In this document: positions 8,652 through 17,038 of the stretch, in pieces
Numbering within the stretch: the first letter of the stretch is position 1
Layout: each line of letters opens with the position of its first letter
Source: an uncultured Eubacteriales bacterium
GTDB taxonomy: Bacteria; Bacillota; Clostridia; Oscillospirales; Oscillospiraceae
Length of the DNA stretch: 64,000 nt
NCBI GenBank assembly: GCA_900549885.1
Contig: URQA01000002.1
Location: 1 to 64,000, forward strand
Direction of reading: 5' to 3'
Translations under genes and position numbers: made by a program
Notes under the pieces: generated by a model
What the model was told of the DNA's origin: nothing
The model's input: the letters and a program-made list of their open reading frames with translations, nothing else
Database searches by the model: none

Positions 8652-8679
8652 AGGGGCGCGGGCCATCACCCGCGCCCCT
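8652..8679 (-). other. Stem-loop after the binding-protein gene, operon A
   Basis: Arms AGGGGCGCGGG (8652-8662) and CCCGCGCCCCT (8669-8679) pair perfectly around a 6-base loop, 21 bases past the stop of the binding-protein gene. No T-run follows. Such hairpins often protect the upstream mRNA end and raise binding-protein output relative to the permeases; this role is inferred. Confidence 0.65.
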
Positions 8680-8700
8680 GGTGCAGTTTCATCTCTCGGT

Positions 8701-10266
8701 TCAGGCGACGGTCACAGCCACGATGTCGATGCTGCGGGCGTTCAAGCCAGTCACATTCCCGATGTTGTTGTGGTAGAGCACCACAGCCTGAGCATAGCCG
8801 ATGGGGAGGGTCCGGTAGTTGTCAAAGGCCCATTGCTGGACGGCATCGTATTCCGCCTGGCGGGTCTGTTCGTCCTTCGCCACACGGGCCGCCTCAATGT
8901 GCTCGTTAAACTCGGGATCTGACACACGGGCGCCGCCGTTGGTGGAATTCTGGCCAATCGTGTCTAGTACTTGGGAGTCCAGATAAGTACCTCCGCCGGT
9001 ACCGAAAATGGAGATATCCGTTCCATTTGCCATTAGGATGGGAATCGCGGTAGCAAAGTCGTAGGACTCCACCGACAGGTTGATGCCTACCTCTTTCAGC
9101 ATGGCTTGCACGATGGTGGCGCATTTGTCATTGGTGGGCATGGTGGGAATGACTACCTTCATCTCCATTCCGTCCCCATAACCGGCCTCAGCCAGAAGTT
9201 CCCGGGCTTTTTCCGGGTTGTACTCGTGGACGCCGATGGGTGTGTAGTAAGTAGAGCCTTTGATCAGGATGGAGTCGGCCACCTCGCCCAGAGAGCCAAA
9301 CACGGCGGCCACGATGGAATTCGTATCCAGGGCCAGGGAGATAGCTTCCCGCACCCGGATGTCGTCAAATGCGGGATTATACTCCGGTAAGCACACCGCC
9401 AGCAGGTCCCACTTGGGGAACAGCTTGGTAGTCACCTCGCCGTAGGCGCCGTCCTGAGCCGCCAGATAATCGGCCTCAGCCACATCCAGAGCAATATCCA
9501 AGGCACCGTTTTCAAAATCAGCGATCATAGTGGTGGCCTCAGAGTAATGGCGGATGGTGACGGTTTCGGCGTCGGGCAGCTCGCCCCAGTAGTCATCCCG
9601 GCGGGTATAGGTGGAATGGGAGCCCTCCACGTTCTCATCGCACACATAGGGACCGGTGCCGCAGGGGGCGTTCCACCAGGCGTCGGGATTGGCCTTGACA
9701 TATTCCTCGTTGACCACAGAGGCCCAGCGGTCGTTGGACAGGTTGTACAGCAAATCGGCAGAAACCGTGGTCAGCTTGAGGTACAGGTCGTTGCCCTCGA
9801 TATAGCTGTTATCATAGTCAATGTCGTCGTAACCTGGGTCAAACTGGTTGTTCTCAAAGACGAAGCGGGACAGGGAGTACAGCACGTCCTCCGGAGTGAG
9901 AGGGTCGCCATTGGAGAACACCGCATCATCCCGGATGGTGAGCTTCAGCAGGTCGTCCTCCACCCACTCCCAGGAGGTGGCGATGCTGGGTTCCACCTCC
10001 ATTGTCTCATAGTTGAGCTTCAGGATCGTGTCATACACCATGGTTAGCCCCAAGCCGCAGTTTGCGTTGCTGCAGGGGTCAAAGGTGTCCGTGGCATCCA
10101 TGGTGCCTACGGTAAGCGTCTTGGGACCGGCAGGTTCGCTGGACTGCCCCGGCCCGTCAGAGCCGCCGGGGGCGGGACTTTCGTTGGAGGGGGCGCCGCA
10201 CGCGGCCAGAGACAGAGACATTATCAGAGCCAGCGCAAGAGATGACCATTTTTTCCAGTGCTTCAT
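8701..10266 (-). CDS. Solute-binding lipoprotein of family 5 (peptide/nickel type), operon A
   Basis: A 521-residue protein with a signal peptide and lipobox LSLAACGAPS (Cys at about 22), then a Ser/Pro/Gly-rich linker. It has family-5 features such as the DTFDPCSN and ATSWEWVEDDLLKLTIRDDA strands, VLYSLSRF, GTGPY (near 202) and AREAISLALD. It captures the imported solute outside the membrane and hands it to the permeases. Family 5 proteins bind peptides but also many non-peptide solutes, so the ligand is open. It is the first gene of operon A, with AAGGAGG 9 bases before the ATG, and it is divergent from a LysR gene. It is visibly less like the other three binding proteins in the window than they are to one another. 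Confidence 0.93.
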   Translation of the reverse strand: MKHWKKWSSLALALIMSLSLAACGAPSNESPAPGGSDGPGQSSEPAGPKTLTVGTMDATDTFDPCSNANCGLGLTMVYDTILKLNYETMEVEPSIATSWEWVEDDLLKLTIRDDAVFSNGDPLTPEDVLYSLSRFVFENNQFDPGYDDIDYDNSYIEGNDLYLKLTTVSADLLYNLSNDRWASVVNEEYVKANPDAWWNAPCGTGPYVCDENVEGSHSTYTRRDDYWGELPDAETVTIRHYSEATTMIADFENGALDIALDVAEADYLAAQDGAYGEVTTKLFPKWDLLAVCLPEYNPAFDDIRVREAISLALDTNSIVAAVFGSLGEVADSILIKGSTYYTPIGVHEYNPEKARELLAEAGYGDGMEMKVVIPTMPTNDKCATIVQAMLKEVGINLSVESYDFATAIPILMANGTDISIFGTGGGTYLDSQVLDTIGQNSTNGGARVSDPEFNEHIEAARVAKDEQTRQAEYDAVQQWAFDNYRTLPIGYAQAVVLYHNNIGNVTGLNARSIDIVAVTVA

Positions 10267-10305
10267 GTTTGTGATCCTCCTTCATCATCATGTTCTGCTT
10301 TCTAT

Positions 10306-10321
10306 TGCAACAGGCGGACCC
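10306..10321 (-). promoter_or_regulatory. Weak sigma-54-like site upstream of operon A
   Basis: Read on the minus strand the site is GGGTCCGCCTGTTGCA: GG and GC are separated by exactly 10 bases and the -12 part TTGCA is perfect, but the -24 part GGGTCC is a poor match to TGGCAC. It would place transcription start about 30 bases before the binding-protein gene. A chance match is possible. Confidence 0.25.
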
Positions 10322-10338
10322 AACCCGCTCTGCTACCG

Positions 10339-10355
10339 ACATATTCAGGATATGT
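10339..10355. promoter_or_regulatory. Candidate LysR operator (6-5-6 inverted repeat)
   Basis: ACATAT-TCAGG-ATATGT is a perfect inverted repeat lying between the divergent binding-protein and LysR genes. Its 17-base, T-N11-A-like layout is what LysR-family proteins commonly bind. The binding is inferred from position and symmetry only. Confidence 0.5.
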
Positions 10356-10372
10356 TTCTCACCGGACAGACA

Positions 10373-10402
10373 TTGCAAGGCGGCTTGCCTTTGTGTTAAG
10401 AT
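10373..10402 (+). promoter_or_regulatory. Possible sigma-70 promoter for the LysR gene
   Basis: TTGCAA (10373-10378) and TAAGAT (10397-10402) are spaced by 18 bases, each matching four of six consensus bases, about 28 bases before the LysR start codon. Confidence 0.4.
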
Positions 10403-10430
10403 ATTCTCACCAAACTGCTGGAGGGATCAT

Positions 10431-11339
10431 ATGGAGATTATGCAGCTACGCTATCTGAAAGAAGTCGCCCGCCAGGAAAGCTTCACCCGCGCCGCAGAGC
10501 TTCTGCACATTACGCAGTCCGCCTTGTCCAAGTCTATCGCCAAGCTGGAGGACGAAGTGGGAGTCAAGCTGTTTGAACGGGACGGGAACCGTATCCACCT
10601 CAATCCCTTTGGAAAGGCCATCCTGCGATCCAGCGACCAGGCTCTGGTCGATTTGGAGAATGGTTTGAAACAGGTGCGGGAAATGGCGGGGCTGGAACAG
10701 GGAACTGTACGGGTGGGCGTGGGTCCAGAGGTGTTTATCAAGCATTTGGTCAAGGATTTCCTGCTGCGCCACCCCAACGTCTCTATGACCTGTCTGCTTC
10801 ACTCCCCGGAACAGATGACGGCCAATCTGGAAGCGGGAACGATGGACTTTGTCGTGACCACCGATCCTGTGACGGGCAGCGGCATCAACTGGGAGCCGAT
10901 TTATTTGGACGAGCTGACGGTGCTCATGTCTGAGCGCCACCCTCTGTCCGGGCGAACAAGCATTTTCTTGGAGGAGCTGGCCAATGACCGTTTTGTCATC
11001 AGCAATATGGGGCCGGGGATGCGGAGCAACGCCTACGAGCTGTGTCGGAAGGCGGGGTTCGAGCCCAAGGTGCTCTACGAGGGATATGACACGGAAATGA
11101 CCGGAGAGCTGGTGGCGCAGGGCGCGGCGGTGATGATCACCCCCCGCTCCATCACAGAGGGGGTCCGGCGCTTCATGGGGGCGCACGCTCCAAAGCCCGC
11201 TGTCGGCGTACCCCTGGCGGATGCCTTTACCCATCGGGAAATTGGGATTGCCGCCAAACAGGGGCACTTCCAATCTGCGGCGGCGCTGGCGTTCTACGAG
11301 ATAATTGTGAATTATTTCACATCTATACGTTCAGTATAG
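10431..11339 (+). CDS. LysR-family transcriptional regulator (operon A)
   Basis: A 302-residue regulator. The start MEIMQLRYLKEVARQESFT is set at 10431 because GGAGGG lies 5 bases upstream; a longer frame upstream has no family similarity. The winged helix-turn-helix covers residues 1-60 (AAELLHITQSALSKSIAKLE), followed by a LysR effector-binding domain with LEQGTVRVGVGPEV near 90. It is divergent from the operon A binding-protein gene, the usual arrangement for a LysR activator of that operon. The inducer is probably the imported compound or a product of it, an inference. Confidence 0.92.
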   Translation: MEIMQLRYLKEVARQESFTRAAELLHITQSALSKSIAKLEDEVGVKLFERDGNRIHLNPFGKAILRSSDQALVDLENGLKQVREMAGLEQGTVRVGVGPEVFIKHLVKDFLLRHPNVSMTCLLHSPEQMTANLEAGTMDFVVTTDPVTGSGINWEPIYLDELTVLMSERHPLSGRTSIFLEELANDRFVISNMGPGMRSNAYELCRKAGFEPKVLYEGYDTEMTGELVAQGAAVMITPRSITEGVRRFMGAHAPKPAVGVPLADAFTHREIGIAAKQGHFQSAAALAFYEIIVNYFTSIRSV

Positions 11340-11529
11340 GGCAGAAGAATCATGTTGTCAAATTCACAAAATTATGTTTCTCTATGAATTTCAGGAATAG
11401 TCTCCGTCGATATAACCCGATTGAACTTCTCCTCTGGTTCTCGCTTCCTATCGCCAGTCCACACCACTTGTCAGCCCCTACGGGCCTGTCCCCAAGGAGC
11501 GTTCCCTCGGATTTTCTCTTTCTGATTGG

Positions 11530-11572
11530 AACATACAGCCGCGCCGTTATACTCACGGCGCGGCTGTATGTT
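11530..11572. other. Perfect 17-bp hairpin, no T-run
   Basis: Arms at 11530-11546 (AACATACAGCCGCGCCG) and 11556-11572 are exact complements around the 9-base loop TTATACTCA. Neither side has a T-run, so it is not a standard intrinsic terminator. It sits in the gap between the LysR gene and the two-component genes and could be a transcription barrier or a REP-like element. Confidence 0.75.
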
Positions 11573-11755
11573 GTGTCCGGCTTGGATGCCAGTCTTTCCC
11601 GGACAAAGAAGCTCCCCGTCTGGGCAGCGGAGGCGGGCGCCAGAAAGCTGAGAAACCTCCACAGTCCTATGCCACTTTCCCTTTTGGCAGACAAAAAACG
11701 TTAAAAAATATCCCGAAGCGTAAATTTTTTCCTGTACCTTTCTTCCATTTTTCGC

Positions 11756-11761
11756 TATAAT
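11756..11761 (+). promoter_or_regulatory. -10 box of the two-component operon
   Basis: A perfect TATAAT lies 45 bases before the sensor kinase ATG. The -35 at 17 bases spacing (TGTACC) is weak, which fits a promoter needing an activator. Confidence 0.45.
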
Positions 11762-11806
11762 AGCTATTAGACCATATTCGACATCCATACCGGGGAGGCG
11801 CGCGTC

Positions 11807-13111
11807 ATGTCAGATACCAGTTCTGTCTCATCCGTCCCCGCACCTGATCAAACCTTTTTATCCCATCTCACCCTTGCCGACCTGATGGGAGACTCGGTGC
11901 TTCAGGATCTGCTCCACTCAATCTACTCCATCTCTGGCCTGCGCATCTCGCTGACCACCTGCCAGGGGGACCGTATTCTTGCCCTCCATGAATATATGAC
12001 GCCCTTCTGCATCCGGGCAAATAAGGACCCTGCGCTTCACCATGCCTGCCTTCTCTGCACCCAGGCCGCCGGAAGCCGGGCCGCCGCCCAAAAGGCCCCT
12101 TTTCTCTATCGCTGTTACGCCGGACTGGCCTGTGCCGCAATCCCCGTGTTGGTGGAAAATACCTATGTCGCCACCTTGGTCACCAGCGGCTTCCGGGTCG
12201 AGGAACGGGAAATGGAGCAGCTCGAGCAGATGCGCCCGGACCAGTCCCATCTGGTTTCCGAGAATGTAGACCTCAGCGCGCCCTTTCTACACCGCCAGCG
12301 TATTATGGACATCGCAAACCTCCTGTCTGTCGCCGCTCGCTACATTGCCGAGGCCGGCCTGCGCAACCGCATGCAGGGAGAACTCCACCAAAAACGGCTG
12401 GAACTCATGCGCCAGCAGCAGGTGCAGCTTAACACCGAAAAACTGCTCAGCCAGGCGGAGTTCAAGGCCCTTCAGTCTCAAATCAACCCCCATTTTTTGT
12501 TCAACACCCTCAACGCTATCAGCCAGCTGGCCATCTTGGAAGGCTGCGATCAGACGGCCGAGGCCATATTCTCCCTGTCTGCCCTTTTCCGCCGTTGTCT
12601 CAAGAAAAATGACTCCTTCCCCCCGCTCCGGGAAGAGGTGGACAATGTCTCGGAATATATCGCCATCAAGAAGCTGCTCTATCGGGACCGGATTCAGTAT
12701 CGCTGCGATGTGGATTCCAGCTGTCTGTCCCTTCGTGTGCCGTTGTTTTCTCTTCAGCCGTTGGTGGAAAACGCTCTTCTCCACGGTCTGGAGCCGAAAA
12801 AAGAAGGCGGGACCCTCACCCTTTCCGTCCATCGGCAGGCCGGTTTTATCGTGGTCCGGGTGGAGGATGACGGTCTGGGGTGTTCTCAGGATTCCATAGA
12901 ACGGATTCGCGCATGTCCTCCGGATCACAGTCGGTCCGATCTGACGGGGATCGGAATGGGAAATGTGATCCGGCGATTGTCCGACCACTTCGGCCCAGCG
13001 TTCCACTGGACCATAGACAGCGCTCTCGGCCAGGGCACACGAATCGCTCTGTATCTCCCCGCCGAAAAGGAGGATAAAACACATGCCCCTCACTGTTCTT
13101 GTGGTGGATGA
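11807..13111 (+). CDS. PocR-domain sensor histidine kinase (LytS/YesM type)
   Basis: A 434-residue protein without membrane segments. Residues about 20-170 form a PocR ligand-binding domain: LADLMGDSVLQDLLHSIYSI, then Cys-rich CIRANKDPALHHACLLC and YRCYAGLACAAIPV. A coiled segment (about 190-220) leads to the His-kinase domain with the phospho-acceptor motif LQSQINPHFLFNTLNAIS near 222 and the ATPase N- and G-boxes LVENALLHGLEPK and GIGMGNVIRRLSDHF. PocR domains sense small hydrocarbon derivatives such as diols and their relatives. A cytoplasmic PocR kinase would sense an internal metabolite. The gene overlaps the response regulator by 29 bases. GGGGAGG lies 8 bases before the ATG. Confidence 0.88.
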   Translation: MSDTSSVSSVPAPDQTFLSHLTLADLMGDSVLQDLLHSIYSISGLRISLTTCQGDRILALHEYMTPFCIRANKDPALHHACLLCTQAAGSRAAAQKAPFLYRCYAGLACAAIPVLVENTYVATLVTSGFRVEEREMEQLEQMRPDQSHLVSENVDLSAPFLHRQRIMDIANLLSVAARYIAEAGLRNRMQGELHQKRLELMRQQQVQLNTEKLLSQAEFKALQSQINPHFLFNTLNAISQLAILEGCDQTAEAIFSLSALFRRCLKKNDSFPPLREEVDNVSEYIAIKKLLYRDRIQYRCDVDSSCLSLRVPLFSLQPLVENALLHGLEPKKEGGTLTLSVHRQAGFIVVRVEDDGLGCSQDSIERIRACPPDHSRSDLTGIGMGNVIRRLSDHFGPAFHWTIDSALGQGTRIALYLPAEKEDKTHAPHCSCGG

Positions 13112-14147
13112 CCAGCCCTTAGAGGGCGAGATGATCGCTCTGGTCCTGAAACGGGATCGTCCTGATGCGGTCTATGTCGGTCAGGCCCTCGATGCTGCCG
13201 ACGGAATCCGCATGGCCTCGCTGCTCAACCCAGGACTCATCTTTCTGGATATCAAAATGCCCGGAATGAACGGTCTGACCGCCATCTCCCATCTGCACCG
13301 CGCCAGTCCCGGCGTTCATATCGTCATGCTCACCGCCTTTGACGACTTTGAATTTCTGCGCACTGCGCTGCGAGCTGGCGCTCGAGACTATCTGCTCAAG
13401 CCTGTGCGTCCGGCGGACATTCTCTCCGCACTAGACCGTCTGGATGCCCCTGCTGTCCCCCTTCCGCCTGCCGAGGTCCCCCTTCCCTCCCCCGATCAGC
13501 TATGGAGCAGGCTGCGTCAGGCCATACACGGCGGCGATCCGGAGCAGGCGCAGCAAGCCGTCCGCGCTTGCCTGTCCTACTATGGCCCATTGGATCAACG
13601 TACTTTAATATACACCTGCGTACGCTGTATGGAATTCGCATCAGCACTGGCCGAGCAGGCCAGTGCTGTCCAGTCCGTCGACGGACTCCGCTTTTTGTAC
13701 CAGGAATTTGTTCTGGAAGTATCCTCCCTGAAAAATCCGGACCTTCTGGAGCCCGCCTTTGCCAACTACGCGCAAAAAGCGGCGGATATCTTCAGCCACA
13801 GCGCCGGAGATACGAGCTACCGACAAATCGCTGCGGCCAAGCAGTATATCAACGAGCACTTTCACGAGCCGCTGCAAATGTCCGAGGTAGCTGGTAAGCT
13901 CTACCTGTCCACTGCCTATTTTTCCCGGCTGTTTAAGGAGAAAATCGGGATGACCTTCTCGGACTATCTGGCCTCCTGCCGGGTGGAGCGCGCCCGACAG
14001 CTGCTGGCCACCACTGATCTTTCTATTTCAGAGGTGGCCAACGCCATTGGCTACCAGGAGGCCAATTCCTTCTCCCGTCTGTTCAAGACCCGTACCGGCC
14101 AGTCTCCCTCTGAATACCGCGCATCCCGGATGCGAAACCCGGGATAA
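13083..14147 (+). CDS. AraC-type response regulator (YesN family)
   Basis: A 354-residue regulator. The receiver domain covers residues 1-120: acidic pair VVDDQP near 7, phospho-acceptor in FLDIKMPGMNG (Asp about 56), Thr in MLTAFDD and Lys in YLLKPVRP. A linker of about 120 residues leads to an AraC-type double helix-turn-helix (about 250-350: MSEVAGKLYLSTAYFSRLFK and ISEVANAIGYQEANSFSRLF). It is the obvious partner of the overlapping kinase gene. AAGGAGG lies 9 bases before its ATG inside the kinase gene. Likely targets are the desulfidase and permease genes that follow. Confidence 0.93.
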   Translation: MPLTVLVVDDQPLEGEMIALVLKRDRPDAVYVGQALDAADGIRMASLLNPGLIFLDIKMPGMNGLTAISHLHRASPGVHIVMLTAFDDFEFLRTALRAGARDYLLKPVRPADILSALDRLDAPAVPLPPAEVPLPSPDQLWSRLRQAIHGGDPEQAQQAVRACLSYYGPLDQRTLIYTCVRCMEFASALAEQASAVQSVDGLRFLYQEFVLEVSSLKNPDLLEPAFANYAQKAADIFSHSAGDTSYRQIAAAKQYINEHFHEPLQMSEVAGKLYLSTAYFSRLFKEKIGMTFSDYLASCRVERARQLLATTDLSISEVANAIGYQEANSFSRLFKTRTGQSPSEYRASRMRNPG

Positions 14148-14160
14148 CGCTGCGGCATGC

Positions 14161-14192
14161 CACCACCCCCTCTGCTGGGGGTGGTGTTTTTT
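14161..14192 (+). terminator. Intrinsic terminator after the two-component genes
   Basis: Arms CACCACCCCC and GGGGGTGGTG (10 pairs, 6-base loop) followed by TTTTTTCTTT, 13 bases after the response regulator stop. It separates the regulator pair from the desulfidase gene. Confidence 0.93.
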
Positions 14193-14327
14193 CTTTCCAT
14201 TCATCACAAAGTTGGATAGCCCAGGCCGCGTTTCCGACAAATCTTGATATATACAGGTGGATTCACGGCATTGTCCCCCTCCCGCACCCATGTCAAAATA
14301 AGTGTAATACGAGAGAGGAGGGACACA

Positions 14328-15599
14328 ATGGGTACCGCTCGTCCCCTTTACAAGTCATTTTTATCGATTCTGCAGGAAGAACTGGTTCCCGCCCTCGGCT
14401 GCACGGAACCCATTGCCATCGCTTACGCCGCCGCCGTGGCCGCGCGCCGGGCGGGCGGTCCGCCCCGTTCCATTCTGGCTGAGTGCAGCAGCAATATCAT
14501 CAAAAATGTAAAAAGCGTCACGGTTCCCAACTCCGGCGGAATGCGCGGAATCGCTGCTGCGGCCCTTCTGGGCGCCCTGGGCGGCGACCCGAACCGGCAG
14601 CTGGAGGTCTTACAGACCGTCTGCCCCCAGCAGATTGCCCAGGCGCGGGCTATGGAGGCGGCCGGGGTCTGCCGGGTCTCATTGGCCCGGGATCAGCCGG
14701 GCCTGTACCTGTGTCTGACCCTAACCTCTGATTTTCACACCGTATCCGTCACCATCTGCGGTACTCACACCAATATCACTCGGCTGACCCAGGATGGGCG
14801 GACGGTTTATCAGTCTGACGATACCGGCCAGGAATGCGTGGACCGATCCGCCCTATCCCTGGCCTCCATCCTGGACTTTGCACAATCCGCCCGGATCGAG
14901 GATCTGCGCTCCATTCTTCTGCCCCAGATTCAGTATAATACAGCCATCGCAGAAGAGGGCCTGCGAGGTGCCTATGGCGCCCAGGTAGGGCGGACCCTGA
15001 TGACATACGCCCATGCCGGAGACCTCTTTGCCCGTTTGCGGGCCGCGGCCGCCGCAGGCTCCGACGCCCGGATGAGCGGCTGTACCCTGCCGGTGGTCAT
15101 CAACTCTGGCAGCGGCAACCAGGGCATCACTGTCTCTGTCCCCGTTATCCTGTATGGGCGCTCCCAGGGCGTGCCAGAGGACATGATCTATCGCGCCCTG
15201 GCGCTGGCCAACCTGACCGCAATCTATCAAAAAACGGGAATCGGCCGCCTGTCCGCCTATTGCGGGGCAGTGAGCGCCGCCTGCGGCGCGGCTGCCGGCA
15301 TTACCTGGCTGGCTGGGGGCGGCCTGCGGCAGATCGAGGATACGGTGGTCAACGGCCTGGCCAATGTCTCCGGCATCGTGTGCGACGGGGCCAAGGCCTC
15401 CTGTGCCGCCAAAATCGACGCCGCTCTGGAGGGGGCGCTTCTGGGCCACCAGCTGGCTATGGCCGGCCGGCATTTTTCCCCGGGAGACGGCATCGTCCAG
15501 CCTTCCGCCGATCAGACTGTATCCACGGTAGGTCGGCTGGGACGCGAGGGCATGCGTCAGACCGATCTGGAAATTCTGAACATCATGCTGGGCCGCTGA
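14328..15599 (+). CDS. cyuA: CyuA/YhaM-family L-cysteine desulfidase (or related serine-type deaminase)
   Basis: A 423-residue soluble protein of the UPF0597/CyuA family, which splits cysteine into pyruvate, sulfide and ammonia using an iron-sulfur cluster. Visible family motifs are LVPALGCTEPIAIAYAAAVA near residue 18, SSNIIKNVKSVTVPNSGG near 53, VINSGSGNQGITVSVPV near 260 and AYCGAVSAACGAAAGITWL near 307; the Cys residues in these are the likely cluster ligands. The ATG at 14328 follows GAGGAGGG by 5 bases, so the longer frame upstream is discarded. It is followed 39 bases later by a DUF401 permease. Regulation by the upstream PocR two-component system is plausible. Substrate could be another beta-substituted amino acid. 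Confidence 0.82.
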   Translation: MGTARPLYKSFLSILQEELVPALGCTEPIAIAYAAAVAARRAGGPPRSILAECSSNIIKNVKSVTVPNSGGMRGIAAAALLGALGGDPNRQLEVLQTVCPQQIAQARAMEAAGVCRVSLARDQPGLYLCLTLTSDFHTVSVTICGTHTNITRLTQDGRTVYQSDDTGQECVDRSALSLASILDFAQSARIEDLRSILLPQIQYNTAIAEEGLRGAYGAQVGRTLMTYAHAGDLFARLRAAAAAGSDARMSGCTLPVVINSGSGNQGITVSVPVILYGRSQGVPEDMIYRALALANLTAIYQKTGIGRLSAYCGAVSAACGAAAGITWLAGGGLRQIEDTVVNGLANVSGIVCDGAKASCAAKIDAALEGALLGHQLAMAGRHFSPGDGIVQPSADQTVSTVGRLGREGMRQTDLEILNIMLGR

Positions 15600-15638
15600 C
15601 CCAGAAACAGCAGCGCGAGAGGAGTGCGGAACAAATCT

Positions 15639-16904
15639 ATGGATCTCATCAAGCTGGCGATCATTTTTATCGTTATCATCGTCCTAATCAACTTCAAGAT
15701 TCGCCTGAACATCGCCGTGGCGGTGGGGGCGGTGCTGGGCGCTATTCTATACCAGATGGGCTTTGTCCACTCCTTTGAAGTGGCTTGGCGGGGCGTGTGG
15801 AATGCGGACACCATTTCCGTCATCGTGATCACTTACCTTATCACCTTCCTTCAGCGGATGATGGAGCAGAAGGGCGATCTGCTCCTGGCCCAGCGCTCCC
15901 TATCCGGCATCTTCAACAGCCGCCGGGTCAACGCCTCTGTGGCCCCTATCTTCATCGGCCTGCTGCCTTCTCCTGCCGCCGCCTTCATCGCCGGCGATAT
16001 GGTGAAAAGCTCCTGCGGAGACTATCTGGACAAAAATGAGCAGGCCTTCGTCACCAGTTATTTCCGCCACATTCCGGAAAGCTGTCTGCCCACCTATTCC
16101 TCCATTATCCTGGCTGTGAGCCTGTCCGGCGTGGCCCTGAACGGCTTTTTGTTGTCCATGGTCCTGCCGGTCGTGCTGCTGATCGTGCTGGGCTATCTGT
16201 TCTACCTGCGTCGGGTTCCCAAGGATACCGGCCTGCCCCCCGCCCAGAGCAAGGCCCGGGAGTGGCGGAACCTGGTAGCCAGCCTGTGGCCCATCGCCCT
16301 GGCCATTGTATTGGTCATCGCCGTCCCCTACATCCCCTTCTCCGCCATTTCCGGTTTTCCTCCCGCAGCGGCGGAGTTCCTGGGCAGTTTCCCCGTGTGG
16401 CTGGCCGTGATTATCTCCATCGTCCTGTATTTTTTCATCGGCCGGTTCCGATTCAAAGAGGTCACTCCCTACTTCTCCAGTGCCTTTGAGCTCAACATCA
16501 TGCTCAACACCGTGGTCGTCATGATCTTCAAAGAAATTCTCACGGAAAGCGGCGTCATCGCCGAGCTTCCAGACACACTCTCCAAACTGCCCATCCCCAC
16601 CTTTCTGGTGTTCGCCCTGCTGTTCCTCATCGGCACGATTGTGGGCGGCTCCACCGCTATTGTCACATTATGTACCGCCCCGGCCTTTGCCGCCATGCCT
16701 GATGGAGGTGTGCCTCTGCTGATGCTCCTCATGTGCTTTTCTTATGCGGCCATGCAAATCTCTCCCACCCATCTGTGTCTGACCCTCATTGCCGAATATT
16801 TTGACAGCAACTTTGGTGTCCTCGTGAAAAAAACCATTCCCGTCATTGCCATCTTCATGGTCCTGATCCTGGGCTACTACCTGCTGTTGACCCTCTTCCT
16901 GTAA
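15639..16904 (+). CDS. DUF401-family membrane permease
   Basis: A 421-residue integral membrane protein with about ten to eleven helices, beginning MDLIKLAIIFIVIIVLINFK. Features such as IGLLPSPAAAFIAGDMV near residue 105, with DYLDKNEQAFVTSYFRHIPE after it, are those of the DUF401 group of ion-transporter-superfamily permeases, whose substrates are not established. The start is uncertain: GAGAGGAG is 15 bases before the ATG at 15639 and directly abuts a GTG at 15624, neither being ideal. It is co-directional with the desulfidase, so it may import the substrate of that enzyme or export a product. Confidence 0.8.
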   Translation: MDLIKLAIIFIVIIVLINFKIRLNIAVAVGAVLGAILYQMGFVHSFEVAWRGVWNADTISVIVITYLITFLQRMMEQKGDLLLAQRSLSGIFNSRRVNASVAPIFIGLLPSPAAAFIAGDMVKSSCGDYLDKNEQAFVTSYFRHIPESCLPTYSSIILAVSLSGVALNGFLLSMVLPVVLLIVLGYLFYLRRVPKDTGLPPAQSKAREWRNLVASLWPIALAIVLVIAVPYIPFSAISGFPPAAAEFLGSFPVWLAVIISIVLYFFIGRFRFKEVTPYFSSAFELNIMLNTVVVMIFKEILTESGVIAELPDTLSKLPIPTFLVFALLFLIGTIVGGSTAIVTLCTAPAFAAMPDGGVPLLMLLMCFSYAAMQISPTHLCLTLIAEYFDSNFGVLVKKTIPVIAIFMVLILGYYLLLTLFL

Positions 16905-16960
16905 CTGCGGCGGCCGTCTGGCTAAGACACTCTCGCAGGAGACAGGAGATACCGAACGTG

Positions 16961-17003
16961 AAACATCTGGGGAGCTGCCGTTTCGGCAGCTCCCCAGATG
17001 TTT
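16961..17003. terminator. Bidirectional hairpin between convergent genes
   Basis: Two exact 20-base arms (16961-16980 and 16984-17003) flank a TTT loop, between the DUF401 gene (plus) and the sulfatase maturase gene (minus). T-runs are short on both sides (TTTA on plus, TTTC on minus), but the 20-pair stem and convergent position support terminator function. Confidence 0.8.
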
Positions 17004-17038
17004 ATCCGTGTCATTTCCACACCGCACCCTGGCCCAAC

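Larger units (their letters stand above)
11340..11806. other. 467-base gene-free region with a strong hairpin and a promoter
   Basis: No convincing protein gene is seen. The region holds a 17-base-pair hairpin at 11530-11572, and a TATAAT box at 11756-11761 about 45 bases before the sensor kinase start, with only a weak -35 (TGTACC). The rest is unremarkable. No T-rich terminator for the LysR gene was found. Confidence 0.6.
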
